DNA of 40,423 nt, taken from the NCBI GenBank assembly GCA_012840975.1, contig DUVP01000017.1, positions 1 to 40,423 on the forward strand, given 5' to 3'. The notes under the pieces are model-generated. The model worked only from the letters and a program-made list of their open reading frames with translations. It ran no database searches and had not been told where the DNA came from. The translations under genes were made by a program, and so were the position numbers. The DNA comes from Mogibacterium sp. (lineage in GTDB: Bacteria > Bacillota > Clostridia > Peptostreptococcales > Anaerovoracaceae). Every line of letters begins with the position of its first letter. The stretch's first letter is position 1. Below, piece by piece: positions 32,389 through 40,423 of this stretch.

Positions 32389-32690
32389 TTTTTTAATTCT
32401 TGTTCTAAAGCTTTTTTAACTTCACCAAAACTATAGGTTCTTTCGTTTTCAAAATCGTTATGAGCTTTTAACATTTCCGAGTGAAATTCTTCAGCAGTTA
32501 AATCCGACAAAACAAGAGGATTTTTATTTGGTATTTTAACATCAAAAGGCAATCCGTTATGCATAACTATCTGTCTTAAAAATATAGATACAGCATTTGA
32601 CATTGGTATTCCAAGTTTATCAAGTACAATCTCGGCCTGTTTTTTTACCTCGGGCTCTACTCTTACATATATATTAGACGTTCTTGCCAT
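32385..32690 (-). CDS. RelB/DinJ-family antitoxin
   Basis: 101 aa from the ATG at 32690; GTG and ATG codons at 32699 and 32696 are alternatives, all behind AAAGGAAGTG. The N-terminal ribbon-helix-helix reads MARTSNIYVRVEPEVKKQAE, IVLDKLGIPMSNAVSIFLRQIV and HNGLPFDVKIPN, the DinJ pattern. The C-terminal part, which normally wraps the toxin, is present (SFGEVKKALEQELKK). It should bind DNA as a dimer and repress its own operon. Its partner toxin is broken, so it is an orphan antitoxin and may still protect against or regulate related toxins. Confidence 0.85.
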   Translation of the reverse strand: MARTSNIYVRVEPEVKKQAEIVLDKLGIPMSNAVSIFLRQIVMHNGLPFDVKIPNKNPLVLSDLTAEEFHSEMLKAHNDFENERTYSFGEVKKALEQELKK

Positions 32691-32868
32691 ATACATCACT
32701 TCCTTTCAATCAAATTATATTAATCTTGATTGCGAATAGCAATACATTTGACCAGAAAGCCTCAATAAATTTGTGAATAATAGCCTTATTTTCTTCAGAT
32801 TGTCATTCTTTTTACTATATTCCAGAATGGTTTTATATATTTCGACAGTATCGCTTAATGCCTTCGTC

Positions 32869-32916
32869 AGTACCGCTGCGTTAAACGAAAGCGAGGCGGG
32901 AGCCGTACTTGAAGCG
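32869..32916 (-). repeat. Inverted second copy of the 48-bp repeat core
   Basis: 46 of 48 bases match the reverse complement of 30421-30468. The sequence beyond it (to about 32935) is A/T-rich but only loosely like the left end of the first element, so this copy is degraded. It lies 24 bases upstream of the asnS -35 box. Confidence 0.85.
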
Positions 32917-32940
32917 GCCATAAAAATATCCCTATTTATA

Positions 32941-32995
32941 ATGACATTGAATCGCTCTATGTGTTATAATTTTAAGGCTGATGTATTGTCAGCCT
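32941..32995 (+). promoter_or_regulatory. asnS promoter and leader hairpin
   Basis: ATGACA (32941-32946), an 18-base spacer and TATAAT (32965-32970) make a good sigma-A promoter. The transcript would begin at a short hairpin, AGGCTGA with TCAGCCT around a 7-base loop (32975-32995), which may stabilise the 5' end. Confidence 0.65.
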
Positions 32996-33024
32996 ATAAT
33001 TATTTGAAGGGTACGTAGATAATA

Positions 33025-34419
33025 ATGAAAGACATTGAACTAAGAGATATATTTAAGAATAAAGAATCGTATGCCGGTAAGGAAATAACCGTTTACGGCT
33101 GGGTGAGAGGGAACAGAAGCTCCAATCAGTTCGGTTTTATTTCCCTGAACGACGGAACTTTTTTTACTCCTGTGCAGGTGGTATATGAGAAAGAGAAATT
33201 GGAGAACTATGATGAAGTTTCGAAATACCATTTAAGTGCAGCTGTCAAGGTTAAGGGGATACTTGAACTTACACCGGAAGCAAAACAGCCTTTTGAAATC
33301 AAAGCGACTGAAATCCGCCTTGAAGCGGATTCGGATCCCGACTATCCTCTCCAGAAGAAGCGTCATTCAATGGAGTTTCTCAGAGAGATAGCACATTTAA
33401 GACCGAGAAGCAATACTTTTTCGGCTGTCTACAGAGTCAGAAGTGCTGCGGCGTATGCAATACATAAATTTTTCCAGGACAAAGGTTTCATCTATGCACA
33501 TTCGCCTGTAATTACTTGTAGCGATGCGGAAGGTGCCGGTGATATGTTCCATGTAACAACGCTTGACTTGGATAATATTCCGAGAGACGAAGACGGAAAT
33601 ATCGACTATACGCAGGATTTCTTTGGCAAGAAAGCAAGCCTGACAGTATCCGGACAGCTTGAGGCAGAGGTAATGGCTCTTGCTTTCCGCAATGTATATA
33701 CATTCGGACCTACCTTCAGAGCGGAGAATTCAAATACGGCAAGACATGCATCCGAGTTCTGGATGATAGAACCGGAGATGGCTTTCTGCGACCTGGAAGG
33801 AAATATGGATATTGCAGAGGCAATGATCAAATATATTATCAGCTATGTCCTTGAGAAGTGCCCTGAAGAAATGCAGTTCTTCAACAGCTTCGTTGACAAA
33901 GGACTTTTGAAGAGGCTGGACAATATCGTGAATTCCGATTTCGACAGAATAACATACACAAAAGCTGTCGAGATATTGCAGAAATCAGGCAAAGAGTTCG
34001 AATATCCGGTGGAGTGGGGGCTGGAACTTCAGACAGAGCATGAGAGATATCTCACAGAAGAAGTTTATAAAAAGCCGATTTTCGTAACGGATTATCCGAA
34101 GGAATGCAAGGCTTTCTATATGAGACTCAATGAGGACGGCAAAACAGTAGCTGCCTGCGATATGCTCGTTCCGGGTGTGGGCGAGATTATCGGCGGAAGC
34201 CAGAGAGAGGAAAGATATGATGTTCTTCTTCAGAAAATCCGCGATATGGGTCTTGATGAATCCACTTACGACTGGTATCTTGATCTACGCAAATACGGCG
34301 GTGTGAAGCACTCGGGATACGGACTCGGTTTTGACCGTATACTTATGTATATGACAGGTATGGGAAATATCAGAGACGTCCAGATGTTCCCGAGAACACC
34401 GGGCAATGCTGAATTTTAA
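33025..34419 (+). CDS. asnS: Asparaginyl-tRNA synthetase
   Basis: 464 aa, typical length. The N-terminal OB-fold anticodon domain (about 1-115) has [22 protein letters not shown]. Motif 1 follows at [22 protein letters not shown]. Motif 2 is [21 protein letters not shown], and motif 3 is [27 protein letters not shown]. Residues distinguishing AsnRS from AspRS fit, including the full [10 protein letters not shown] and [10 protein letters not shown] ending. It charges tRNA-Asn directly in the cytosol. It has its own promoter. Confidence 0.97.
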   Translation: MKDIELRDIFKNKESYAGKEITVYGWVRGNRSSNQFGFISLNDGTFFTPVQVVYEKEKLENYDEVSKYHLSAAVKVKGILELTPEAKQPFEIKATEIRLEADSDPDYPLQKKRHSMEFLREIAHLRPRSNTFSAVYRVRSAAAYAIHKFFQDKGFIYAHSPVITCSDAEGAGDMFHVTTLDLDNIPRDEDGNIDYTQDFFGKKASLTVSGQLEAEVMALAFRNVYTFGPTFRAENSNTARHASEFWMIEPEMAFCDLEGNMDIAEAMIKYIISYVLEKCPEEMQFFNSFVDKGLLKRLDNIVNSDFDRITYTKAVEILQKSGKEFEYPVEWGLELQTEHERYLTEEVYKKPIFVTDYPKECKAFYMRLNEDGKTVAACDMLVPGVGEIIGGSQREERYDVLLQKIRDMGLDESTYDWYLDLRKYGGVKHSGYGLGFDRILMYMTGMGNIRDVQMFPRTPGNAEF

Positions 34420-34524
34420 ATAAACTTAACAGCAAAAAGCAAGTAGAAAATAATTAAGACATTAAAATATAACAGAAAAACAACAATAAGATATAAATAA
34501 AACAGAACATGTTAGGAGGAACAA

Positions 34525-36468
34525 ATGAAAGGCTATTCAACCGATAAAATTCGTAATATTGTCATTCTGGGACATGGTGGTGTAGGCAAAACAACCTTTC
34601 TTGAGGCAGCTCTATTGAACACCAAGGTTATCAGCAGACTCGGCAGAGTAGAAGACGGGAATACGGTATCCGACTATGAGAAGATGGAAATCAGCAAAGG
34701 ATACTCCATAAATCAGACATTGGTACCGATAGAGTATAAGGGCACTAAGTTGAACTTTATAGATACTCCGGGATTCTTTGACTTTGCAGGTGAGGCAATA
34801 TCAGCTCTGTCAACAGGAGCAACAGCTATTATTATGATAGATGCTTCTTCAGGTATTCAGGTAGGAACTGAAAAAGCCTGGAATTTGGTTAAGAAAAACA
34901 ATTCACCGACTTTCTTTATAATCAACAAAACAGATAAAGAAAATGCCGATGTACAAAAAGTAGTAAGTGAACTGAAGGATACTTTCGGACCGGCATGCGT
35001 AACTTTGGATGACAAGGACGCTCTTGATGAGGCCGTTGCAAGTGCTGATGAAGAGCTGATGGAAAAGTTCTTCGACGGTGAGCCTTTTACAGATGAGGAG
35101 TTTGCGAACGGTCTGGCAAAAGGGATTTCAGCCGGAGACATTATGCCGATTCTTGACATGAGCAGCCTGACAGGTGACGGTGTGGACGTGGTTCTTGATT
35201 CTCTGTGTAAATATGTTCCGAGACCGGATGCGTATCTGACACCTGCAAAGAACGATAAGGGTGAAGACATAGAAATCGTCTGTGATCCTGAAGGTGATCT
35301 GGTTGTTTATGTATTCAAAATGCTTGCAGATCCGTTCCTGGGAAGAATTTCATATGCTAAAGTTGTGTCCGGTACCCTCAAGACCGGTGCCGATTTATAC
35401 AATCCGCGCTCTGAAAAATCCGAAAAACTCGGGTCGATATTCTTTGTAAGAGGAAAGACACAGGAACTGGCAGATACAGTCTTTGCAGGAGATATTGTCG
35501 CACTTGGAAAACTCCAGAATACCAAAACAGGGGATACGCTTTGCAATAAGAACAAACAGGTTCGTCTTCCTGAAATCGCGTTCCCGAAGCCATGCTATTT
35601 TGTGGCTGTTGAGGCGGAAGACAAGAACGACGAAGAGAAAATGGGACAGGGCTTTATAAGACTTTCAGAAGAAGATCCTACTTTCGAACTTGTAAGAAAT
35701 GCGGAAACCCGTCAGACTTTGATTGCAGGTCAGGGAGATATGCAGCTTAATATCATGCAGGCAAAGCTGAAGGACAGAAACAAGATATCGGTAAATGTTG
35801 TTCCGCAGAGAATTGCTTATAGAGAAACTATTAAAGGCACTTCCGATGTTCAAGGCAGACACAAGAAGCAGTCCGGCGGCGCAGGGCAGTACGGAGACGT
35901 TCATATCAGATTCTCTCCGTCGCAGGAGGAAGGACTGGAGTTCTCAGAAGAATTGTTCGGAGGATCTGTTCCTAAGAACTACGTTCCTGCTGTCGAGAAG
36001 GGACTTCTTGAATGTATGGATAAAGGACCTCTTGCGGGATGCAAAGTGCAGAACATCAAAGCAGTGCTCTATGACGGATCATACCACGAAGTAGACTCAA
36101 ATGAGGTTTCGTTTAAGATTGCGGCATCTCTGGCATTTAAGAAGGGTATCAGCGAAGCAAAGCCTTGTCTTCTCGAGCCTATCATGAAGATGGAAATCAG
36201 CGTTCCTAACGAATTTGTTGGAGATGTAATGGGAGATCTTCCTAACAGACGCGGTGTCGTAATGGGAATGGATCAGGCGGAAGGCGGAAATCAGCTCCTC
36301 CATGCAGAGGTACCTGAAGGTGAGCTGTTTGACTATGCAATCGCACTCAGATCCATGACACAGGCAAGGGGTTCTTTCACTCTTGAGTTTGCAAGATATG
36401 AAGAATTGCCAAGAGATAAAGCGGAAAAGGTAATAGCAGCATATAATGCAAGCCTGGAAGAGAAATAA
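34525..36468 (+). CDS. EF-G-like GTPase (EF-G paralogue) with altered switch II
   Basis: 647 aa, shorter than canonical EF-G (about 690-700). Domains I-V are recognisable: P-loop GHGGVGKTTF (16-25), switch II IDTPGFFDFAGE, INKTD, then the domain II beta barrel, and the domain IV/V signature RIAYRETIKG, HKKQSGGAGQYGDV, PNRRGVVMGMD and LRSMTQARGSF. In normal EF-G switch II is DTPGHVDF; here the catalytic His is Phe. This belongs to the EF-G-like group found beside the normal fusA in many Firmicutes and Actinobacteria; its role is unclear. AGGAGG is 6 bases before the ATG. The leader is A-rich with no attenuator seen. Confidence 0.85.
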   Translation: MKGYSTDKIRNIVILGHGGVGKTTFLEAALLNTKVISRLGRVEDGNTVSDYEKMEISKGYSINQTLVPIEYKGTKLNFIDTPGFFDFAGEAISALSTGATAIIMIDASSGIQVGTEKAWNLVKKNNSPTFFIINKTDKENADVQKVVSELKDTFGPACVTLDDKDALDEAVASADEELMEKFFDGEPFTDEEFANGLAKGISAGDIMPILDMSSLTGDGVDVVLDSLCKYVPRPDAYLTPAKNDKGEDIEIVCDPEGDLVVYVFKMLADPFLGRISYAKVVSGTLKTGADLYNPRSEKSEKLGSIFFVRGKTQELADTVFAGDIVALGKLQNTKTGDTLCNKNKQVRLPEIAFPKPCYFVAVEAEDKNDEEKMGQGFIRLSEEDPTFELVRNAETRQTLIAGQGDMQLNIMQAKLKDRNKISVNVVPQRIAYRETIKGTSDVQGRHKKQSGGAGQYGDVHIRFSPSQEEGLEFSEELFGGSVPKNYVPAVEKGLLECMDKGPLAGCKVQNIKAVLYDGSYHEVDSNEVSFKIAASLAFKKGISEAKPCLLEPIMKMEISVPNEFVGDVMGDLPNRRGVVMGMDQAEGGNQLLHAEVPEGELFDYAIALRSMTQARGSFTLEFARYEELPRDKAEKVIAAYNASLEEK

Positions 36469-36494
36469 CGAAAAAAGCATCCATGCATGAAATT

Positions 36495-36534
36495 AACCCC
36501 TTTTAGCAGAAAAATCTTACGAAAGGGGTTTTTT
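36495..36534 (+). terminator. Terminator of the EF-G-like gene
   Basis: AACCCCTTT and AAAGGGGTT pair over nine bases, followed by TTTT. It lies 27 bases after the stop and 20 bases before the convergent radA stop codon. Confidence 0.85.
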
Positions 36535-36554
36535 ATGTCAAGAAAAAGTAGTTA

Positions 36555-37940
36555 TCAATTATTCAGAAAAGACTTAATTGCCCCCCTTATATCGGGTGCT
36601 CCGCATACTTCGATTTTTATGCTTGGTTTAGTTTTCAGGATTTGATTTGCATTGTTTCGGGGTAGGATCACCCTATCATATCCGAGGCGCACAGCTTCTT
36701 GAACCATTTTATCTCCATTGCTTACAGAACGGAGATGACCTGTCAGTCCCACTTCTCCAACTGCTATAATTTTCTTATTCGCTGCTCTGCCCTTGAAAGA
36801 ACTATATATAGCGAGAGCAACAGCAAGGTCTGTTGAAGTGCTGCCGGTATTCATCCCGCCGACGACATTGACATATACATCATAGTCGAGGAGATTAAGG
36901 CCGGCTTTTTTTTCTAGTACCGCGAGGATCATATTGAGCCTGTTGTGATTGATGCCGACAGCCGTTCTTCTGGCAAATCCGACATTTGCCCGGGTTACCA
37001 GTGCCTGTATTTCAAAGAATACCGGACGGCTTCCTTCGTATGATGCGGATATGACAGAGCCTTCTTCGCAGGATATGTTTTCGATAAGGCTTCCGCTCAA
37101 ATCCGGAACTTCCTCCATTCCGTCGGAAGTCATTCTGAAGGCACCTATTTCATCAGTAGTTCCGAATCTGTTCTTATAAGATCTGAGAATCCTTAAATCC
37201 CGGTCTCTTTCACCTGAGAAATTAAGAACACAATCCACCATATGTTCAATTGTTTTCGGCCCGGCAAGTTCACCGGATTTTGTCACGTGTGCAACAATGA
37301 AAACAGGCACATTGTTGGTTTTTGCAAATTTGATCAAAAGATTGGAACATTCTCTTATTTGTGTAATGCTTCCCGCTACTGAATCAACAGAAGAAGAGTA
37401 CATAGTTTGTATTGAATCTATGATTACAAAGCAGGGTTTTATTTTCTCGCAGGAAGAAAGAATATTTTCTATATTCGTTTCAGGAAATATGTAGAGGTTA
37501 TCACTTAAGTCTTTGCATACCCGGTCAGCACGGAGCTTGATCTGCTCTTCCGACTCTTCACCGCTTACATATAAAACAGCCCCGTATTGATTAGCTATTC
37601 TGTTGGCTGTTTCAATTAAAATAGTAGATTTTCCTATTCCGGGCTCACCTGAAATAAGAGTCAGAGAGCCGAAGACGATACCGCCGCCGAGAACTCGGTT
37701 AAGTTCTCCTGTGCCCGAATTCATTCTCGCATAGTTTTCCGTTCCGATTTTTTTCAGTTTAACGGGAGCACCTTGCGTACCTGTGCGTCTCCTGTTATCA
37801 GTAGAAATGTCAGGAGTGGTCTGTATCCGGTGTTCACTTATAGTTCCCCAGGACTTACAATAAGAACACTGACCCTGCCATGAGGGGTATTCATTGCCGC
37901 ATTCCGAACATATGAAAACAAGTTTATCCTTCTTCGCCAT
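36555..37940 (-). CDS. radA: DNA repair protein RadA
   Basis: 461 aa from the second of two adjacent ATG codons (37940), which has GGAG six bases upstream; the first ATG is too close. The N-terminal zinc finger has Cys11, Cys14, Cys25 and Cys28. The RecA-like ATPase shows Walker A GEPGIGKST and the diagnostic KNRFG motif (SYKNRFGTTDEIG). The C-terminal Lon-like domain (about 290-461) reads GGMNTGSTSTDLAVALAIYSS; it lacks protease function in this family. RadA drives branch migration in recombination repair. It overlaps the kinase stop by 17 bases and is likely co-transcribed. Confidence 0.96.
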   Translation of the reverse strand: MAKKDKLVFICSECGNEYPSWQGQCSYCKSWGTISEHRIQTTPDISTDNRRRTGTQGAPVKLKKIGTENYARMNSGTGELNRVLGGGIVFGSLTLISGEPGIGKSTILIETANRIANQYGAVLYVSGEESEEQIKLRADRVCKDLSDNLYIFPETNIENILSSCEKIKPCFVIIDSIQTMYSSSVDSVAGSITQIRECSNLLIKFAKTNNVPVFIVAHVTKSGELAGPKTIEHMVDCVLNFSGERDRDLRILRSYKNRFGTTDEIGAFRMTSDGMEEVPDLSGSLIENISCEEGSVISASYEGSRPVFFEIQALVTRANVGFARRTAVGINHNRLNMILAVLEKKAGLNLLDYDVYVNVVGGMNTGSTSTDLAVALAIYSSFKGRAANKKIIAVGEVGLTGHLRSVSNGDKMVQEAVRLGYDRVILPRNNANQILKTKPSIKIEVCGAPDIRGAIKSFLNN

Positions 37941-39429
37941 CATCTTCTCCGATAGTTTCCGTTTTGCTAACGGCCATATTTCTTGCGGAAGGCTTTCTTA
38001 CGGTTTCCATCTCAAACCAGAAATCCGACCCTTTACCTTCTTCGCTGTTTACTCCATAGGACGCACCGTGGAGATTGAGTATACCCTTTACTATGGAAAG
38101 ACCTAGACCTGTACCTTCTATATATCTTTCATGGTTGGCTGATGTCCTGTAATATCTGTCCCATACATGGCGCTGATCTTCAGAAGGAATTCCTACACCG
38201 TGATCTATACAGTGAAAAGCAACTTTTTTTGCTGATTTTTGTAACCGCAAATCTATAAATTTGTTGTCTCCTGAGTACTTGATCGCATTAGCAACAAAAT
38301 TTGACATGACCTGCATGATTTTGTTCCTGTCACCTACAACATAAGCCGGTCTGGACGGATGAAAATTAATTTCATATCCTTGTGATGAACTGAGAACGAG
38401 CACGCTTTCATATACAACTTTTGCGGCTTCTACAAGATCAAAAGTTTCATTGTGGAGCTCTACATTGTTCGATTGCAGATTTGAGACAGACATCATATCG
38501 GTAACGAGAGTATTCAGTCTCTCGGTTTCGGATATAATTACCGCTAAATCGGCATTTCTTTTCTCCGGATTATCACCCGAAATATCTATGATTTTCTCCG
38601 CATAAGAACGAATCATAGTCAGAGGTGTTTTAAGGTCATGTGAAACGTTAGCGATAATTTCTCTTTGGTAAAATTCGCTTCGCTCCATTTCATAAGATGC
38701 CTGGTTGAGAGCCCTTGCAAGTTCCTTGGTTTCCGTAAAGGAGGCACCGTCAAATTTAACGTCGTAGTTGCCCTGTGAAAGTTCCGTTGCAGCCCGTGTC
38801 AGGTTTTCTATAGGCGAAGCAAGTCTGTGCGATAATGCAAATGAAAGCAACAGTGCAATTATAAGAACTATTACAGAGATGTAGAAAAGCATATTTTTAA
38901 TAATTCGTGTAGTTACAAGGTCGGGGTATAGAGGTGCTATTATATATAGAGTGCTTATTTCGCCCGGTCTTTCAATTCGTGTCGCAAACAAAAGTCGGGA
39001 ATTTGATTCTGTTGTGGTGTCCCTTACGTTATATGTGACATTCGAATTAGGGGATCTTTTAAGTTTTTTGTTGATAATCTCAATGTCCTTGTTAAAAGAG
39101 TCTATATCGTTGAGTCCGACCGTACCGTTAAATTCCATAGTGTTGCCTGCTGAATCAAGTCGTATATATATTCTGTTGCTGGCTGCAGATTGAACTGCGT
39201 ACTCTTCAAAAGTATCAGGAAACTCCCTGTATTGCACTTCAAGAGAGTTTGCAACGCTCAGTGATTCTTTTGCACGCATACTCTCGTAATATGTATTGAT
39301 AAAGAAGGTGGCCAGTCCCCAGATTATAGAGACAAGAATCATCGCAAAAAGAACAAACGACAGTAATGTTGTCGTCTTTATACTGCTTGTATCTGTTCTT
39401 TTTCGATCTGAAAAATATCCGGTATCCAT
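37924..39429 (-). CDS. Sensor histidine kinase with extracytoplasmic domain
   Basis: 501 aa. TM1 is about 20-42, an outside domain of some 130 residues follows (43-175), and TM2 is about 180-203. HAMP (about 204-255, RLASPIENLTRAATELSQGNYDV) leads to the H box IIANVSHDLKTPLTMIRS. The ATPase part has NFVANAIKYSG, DHGVGI, DRYYRTS and GTGLGLSIVKGIL. The extracellular part (LDSAGNTMEFNGTVGLND) resembles PAS-like folds but I do not recognise it. No good ribosome binding site precedes the ATG at 39429. Probably co-transcribed with the regulator 49 bases upstream. Signal unknown. Confidence 0.9.
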   Translation of the reverse strand: MDTGYFSDRKRTDTSSIKTTTLLSFVLFAMILVSIIWGLATFFINTYYESMRAKESLSVANSLEVQYREFPDTFEEYAVQSAASNRIYIRLDSAGNTMEFNGTVGLNDIDSFNKDIEIINKKLKRSPNSNVTYNVRDTTTESNSRLLFATRIERPGEISTLYIIAPLYPDLVTTRIIKNMLFYISVIVLIIALLLSFALSHRLASPIENLTRAATELSQGNYDVKFDGASFTETKELARALNQASYEMERSEFYQREIIANVSHDLKTPLTMIRSYAEKIIDISGDNPEKRNADLAVIISETERLNTLVTDMMSVSNLQSNNVELHNETFDLVEAAKVVYESVLVLSSSQGYEINFHPSRPAYVVGDRNKIMQVMSNFVANAIKYSGDNKFIDLRLQKSAKKVAFHCIDHGVGIPSEDQRHVWDRYYRTSANHERYIEGTGLGLSIVKGILNLHGASYGVNSEEGKGSDFWFEMETVRKPSARNMAVSKTETIGEDDGEEG

Positions 39430-39478
39430 GTCGGTTTTCTATGCTCTCAAAACACTGAATCAATCAAGAAGATGTTTG

Positions 39479-40156
39479 CTAATTGTCGTATTCAAATTTA
39501 TAACCGACACCCCTGAGAGTAACGATAAATCTTCTATAAGGTCCAAGGCTGTTTCTTAAATTCTTGATGTGGGTGTCAATGGTCCTGTCATCACCGAAGA
39601 AATCATAACCCCAAATATCCGAAAGAAGCTTATCCCTCGAAAGGGCGATGTTTTTATTTTGTATCATATAAAACAGAAGATCATATTCCTTAGGTGTAAG
39701 GTCGACACGCTGTCCGTCTACGGTAATAGTACGAGCTGCAAAGTTAACCGTAAGACCGTCAAATTTCTCTATATTGCTCGGAAGTTTATCCGATGAGTCA
39801 ACTCGATTAAGAACGGCATTTACTCTCGCCATGAGCTCCTTAGGACTGAAAGGTTTTACAACATAGTCATCAATTCCCAGTTCAAATCCGAAGAGCTTGT
39901 CATATTCTTCTCCTCTTGCTGAAAGCATAATGACCGGAATTTTTTTAATCTTCTGGATTTCTTTGACGGCACTGAATCCGTCCAGCTTCGGCATCATTAT
40001 ATCCATAATAATAAGGTCATAATCGTTGAGCTTTACCATGCCGATAGCACTCATTCCGTCTGCGGCTTCTTCAGCAGCATACCCGCTGAATTCGGCATAC
40101 TCCCGTATGACATCACGAATTTTCTGTTCATCGTCAACTATAAGTAGTTTTTTCAT
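39479..40156 (-). CDS. OmpR/PhoB-family response regulator
   Basis: 225 aa from the ATG at 40156 (MKKLLIVDDEQ), with GGAGG ten bases upstream. A TTG at 40165 is in frame but sits too close to that site. Receiver residues: VDDE, the acceptor in DLIIMDIMMPKLDG, Ser/Thr in VIMLSAR and Lys in VKPFSP. The C-terminal winged helix shows LTPKEYDLLFYMIQN, DIWGYDFFGDDRTIDTHIKNLR and LRGVGYKFE. It forms a two-component pair with the downstream kinase. A TATAAT on the minus strand (plus 40238-40243) is a possible -10 with a weak -35. Confidence 0.92.
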   Translation of the reverse strand: MKKLLIVDDEQKIRDVIREYAEFSGYAAEEAADGMSAIGMVKLNDYDLIIMDIMMPKLDGFSAVKEIQKIKKIPVIMLSARGEEYDKLFGFELGIDDYVVKPFSPKELMARVNAVLNRVDSSDKLPSNIEKFDGLTVNFAARTITVDGQRVDLTPKEYDLLFYMIQNKNIALSRDKLLSDIWGYDFFGDDRTIDTHIKNLRNSLGPYRRFIVTLRGVGYKFEYDN

Positions 40157-40165
40157 AGGAAACAA

Positions 40166-40405
40166 TCCTCCGTACCTGTTTCATTCATATCATATAGCGA
40201 ATCATAAAAGCTTGACAGATCCGCAAAAGTCAAAAAAATTATATCATAAATAAAATGAATTAGTCCACAAACACCTCATGATGGTCTTTATATTGTATGT
40301 TAGTTTACAATTGATGTGAGACCGCCGGGATATACAAAAGCGATTGAGTCCTTTAAAATGTGTTGTGACCAAACAATACATGAATGAAAGGAAAGCCCAA
40401 TCGCC
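40166..40405. other. Spacer with possible IS left end
   Basis: No gene. It carries the possible promoter of the minus-strand regulator (plus 40238-40243). There is a 6-bp inverted repeat ATTGTA/TACAAT (40292-40311), and a broken hairpin at 40340-40404 just before the last gene in the window. Confidence 0.4.
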
Positions 40406-40423
40406 ATGAATAGTTTATCACAC
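40406..40423 (+). CDS. First six codons of a possible transposase (partial)
   Basis: Only MNSLSH is present before the window ends. This start resembles IS200-type TnpA proteins, which often begin with a short SLSHT segment. A hairpin made by GCGATTG (40340-40346) and CAATCGC (40398-40404), with an inner CCTTT/AAAGG, ends one base before the ATG; IS200 elements are known for leader structures that block translation. The evidence is thin, and a DDE transposase or an unrelated gene is possible. Confidence 0.35.

Larger units (their letters stand above)
32691..33024. other. Spacer between antitoxin and asnS
   Basis: No real gene: open frames on both strands here overlap a repeat and show no family features. 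It contains the inverted 48-bp repeat copy (32869-32916), the asnS promoter (32941-32970) and a small leader hairpin (32975-32995). No T-box consensus was found. Confidence 0.5.

Noticed and set aside
32715-33018. Open frames on both strands upstream of asnS
   Set aside because: They run through the 48-bp repeat and the asnS promoter and show low-complexity sequence only.
32917-33024. T-box or riboswitch controlling asnS
   Set aside because: The leader is about 50 bases, with only one small hairpin and no T-box consensus.
1-40423. CRISPR array, tRNA or rRNA genes
   Set aside because: No regularly spaced direct repeats, cloverleaf-like ends or rRNA stretches were seen by reading; a covariance-model search would be needed to exclude small RNAs.

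Overview
The window looks like chromosome of a low-GC, Gram-positive anaerobe of the Clostridia. Supporting signs are A/T-rich spacers, strong GGAGG ribosome binding sites, an iron alcohol dehydrogenase, a Firmicutes-type EF-G-like protein, a YedF/DUF3343 selenium-sulfur pair and BspA-type leucine-rich repeats. No rRNA, tRNA or CRISPR array was seen. The species cannot be fixed from the sequence alone.

Layout. 1-177 is the tail of a DUF4143-type ATPase. 572-3503 is an M20 amidohydrolase plus 14-helix MFS exporter operon behind a palindromic operator-like site. 3607-4284 is a TIM-barrel protein of unknown role. 4525-8092 is a Na/phosphate cotransporter followed by a PhoB/PhoR-like two-component system, with phased TTTTACA repeats upstream. 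A convergent MscS channel follows (8110-8934). 9092-13732 is a forward metabolic run: FlK-like thioesterase, GH13 glucosidase, iron alcohol dehydrogenase, sirtuin and OhrR-like MarR regulator.

13745-23720 is the most unusual region. It holds a 1326-aa protein with three ATP-grasp modules, an 836-aa protein with two, a sugar-transfer-type ATP-grasp protein split by a -1 frameshift at an A7 run, and a CapA-like protein fused to leucine-rich repeats. A helical motif recurs four times, in the triple ligase and in the frameshifted protein. The frameshifted reading frame restores one of these copies exactly. I read this as a dedicated ligase system that builds or decorates a surface polymer or peptide; the product is unknown.

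23859-24758 (minus) is the DUF3343/YedF pair. 24870-30365 (plus) is a compact run: HAD phosphatase, MFS transporter, glycerophosphodiesterase, E2-like acyltransferase, GNAT and RarA. 30403-32125 is a small inverted-repeat element whose right end was hit by a complete ISL3-family insertion sequence with 23-bp ends and an 8-bp target duplication. Next to it lie a RelB/DinJ antitoxin and a decayed RelE/ParE toxin. 33025-36468 encodes AsnRS and an EF-G-like GTPase. 36555-40156 (minus) encodes a response regulator, a histidine kinase and RadA. The window ends at the first six codons of a probable transposase.
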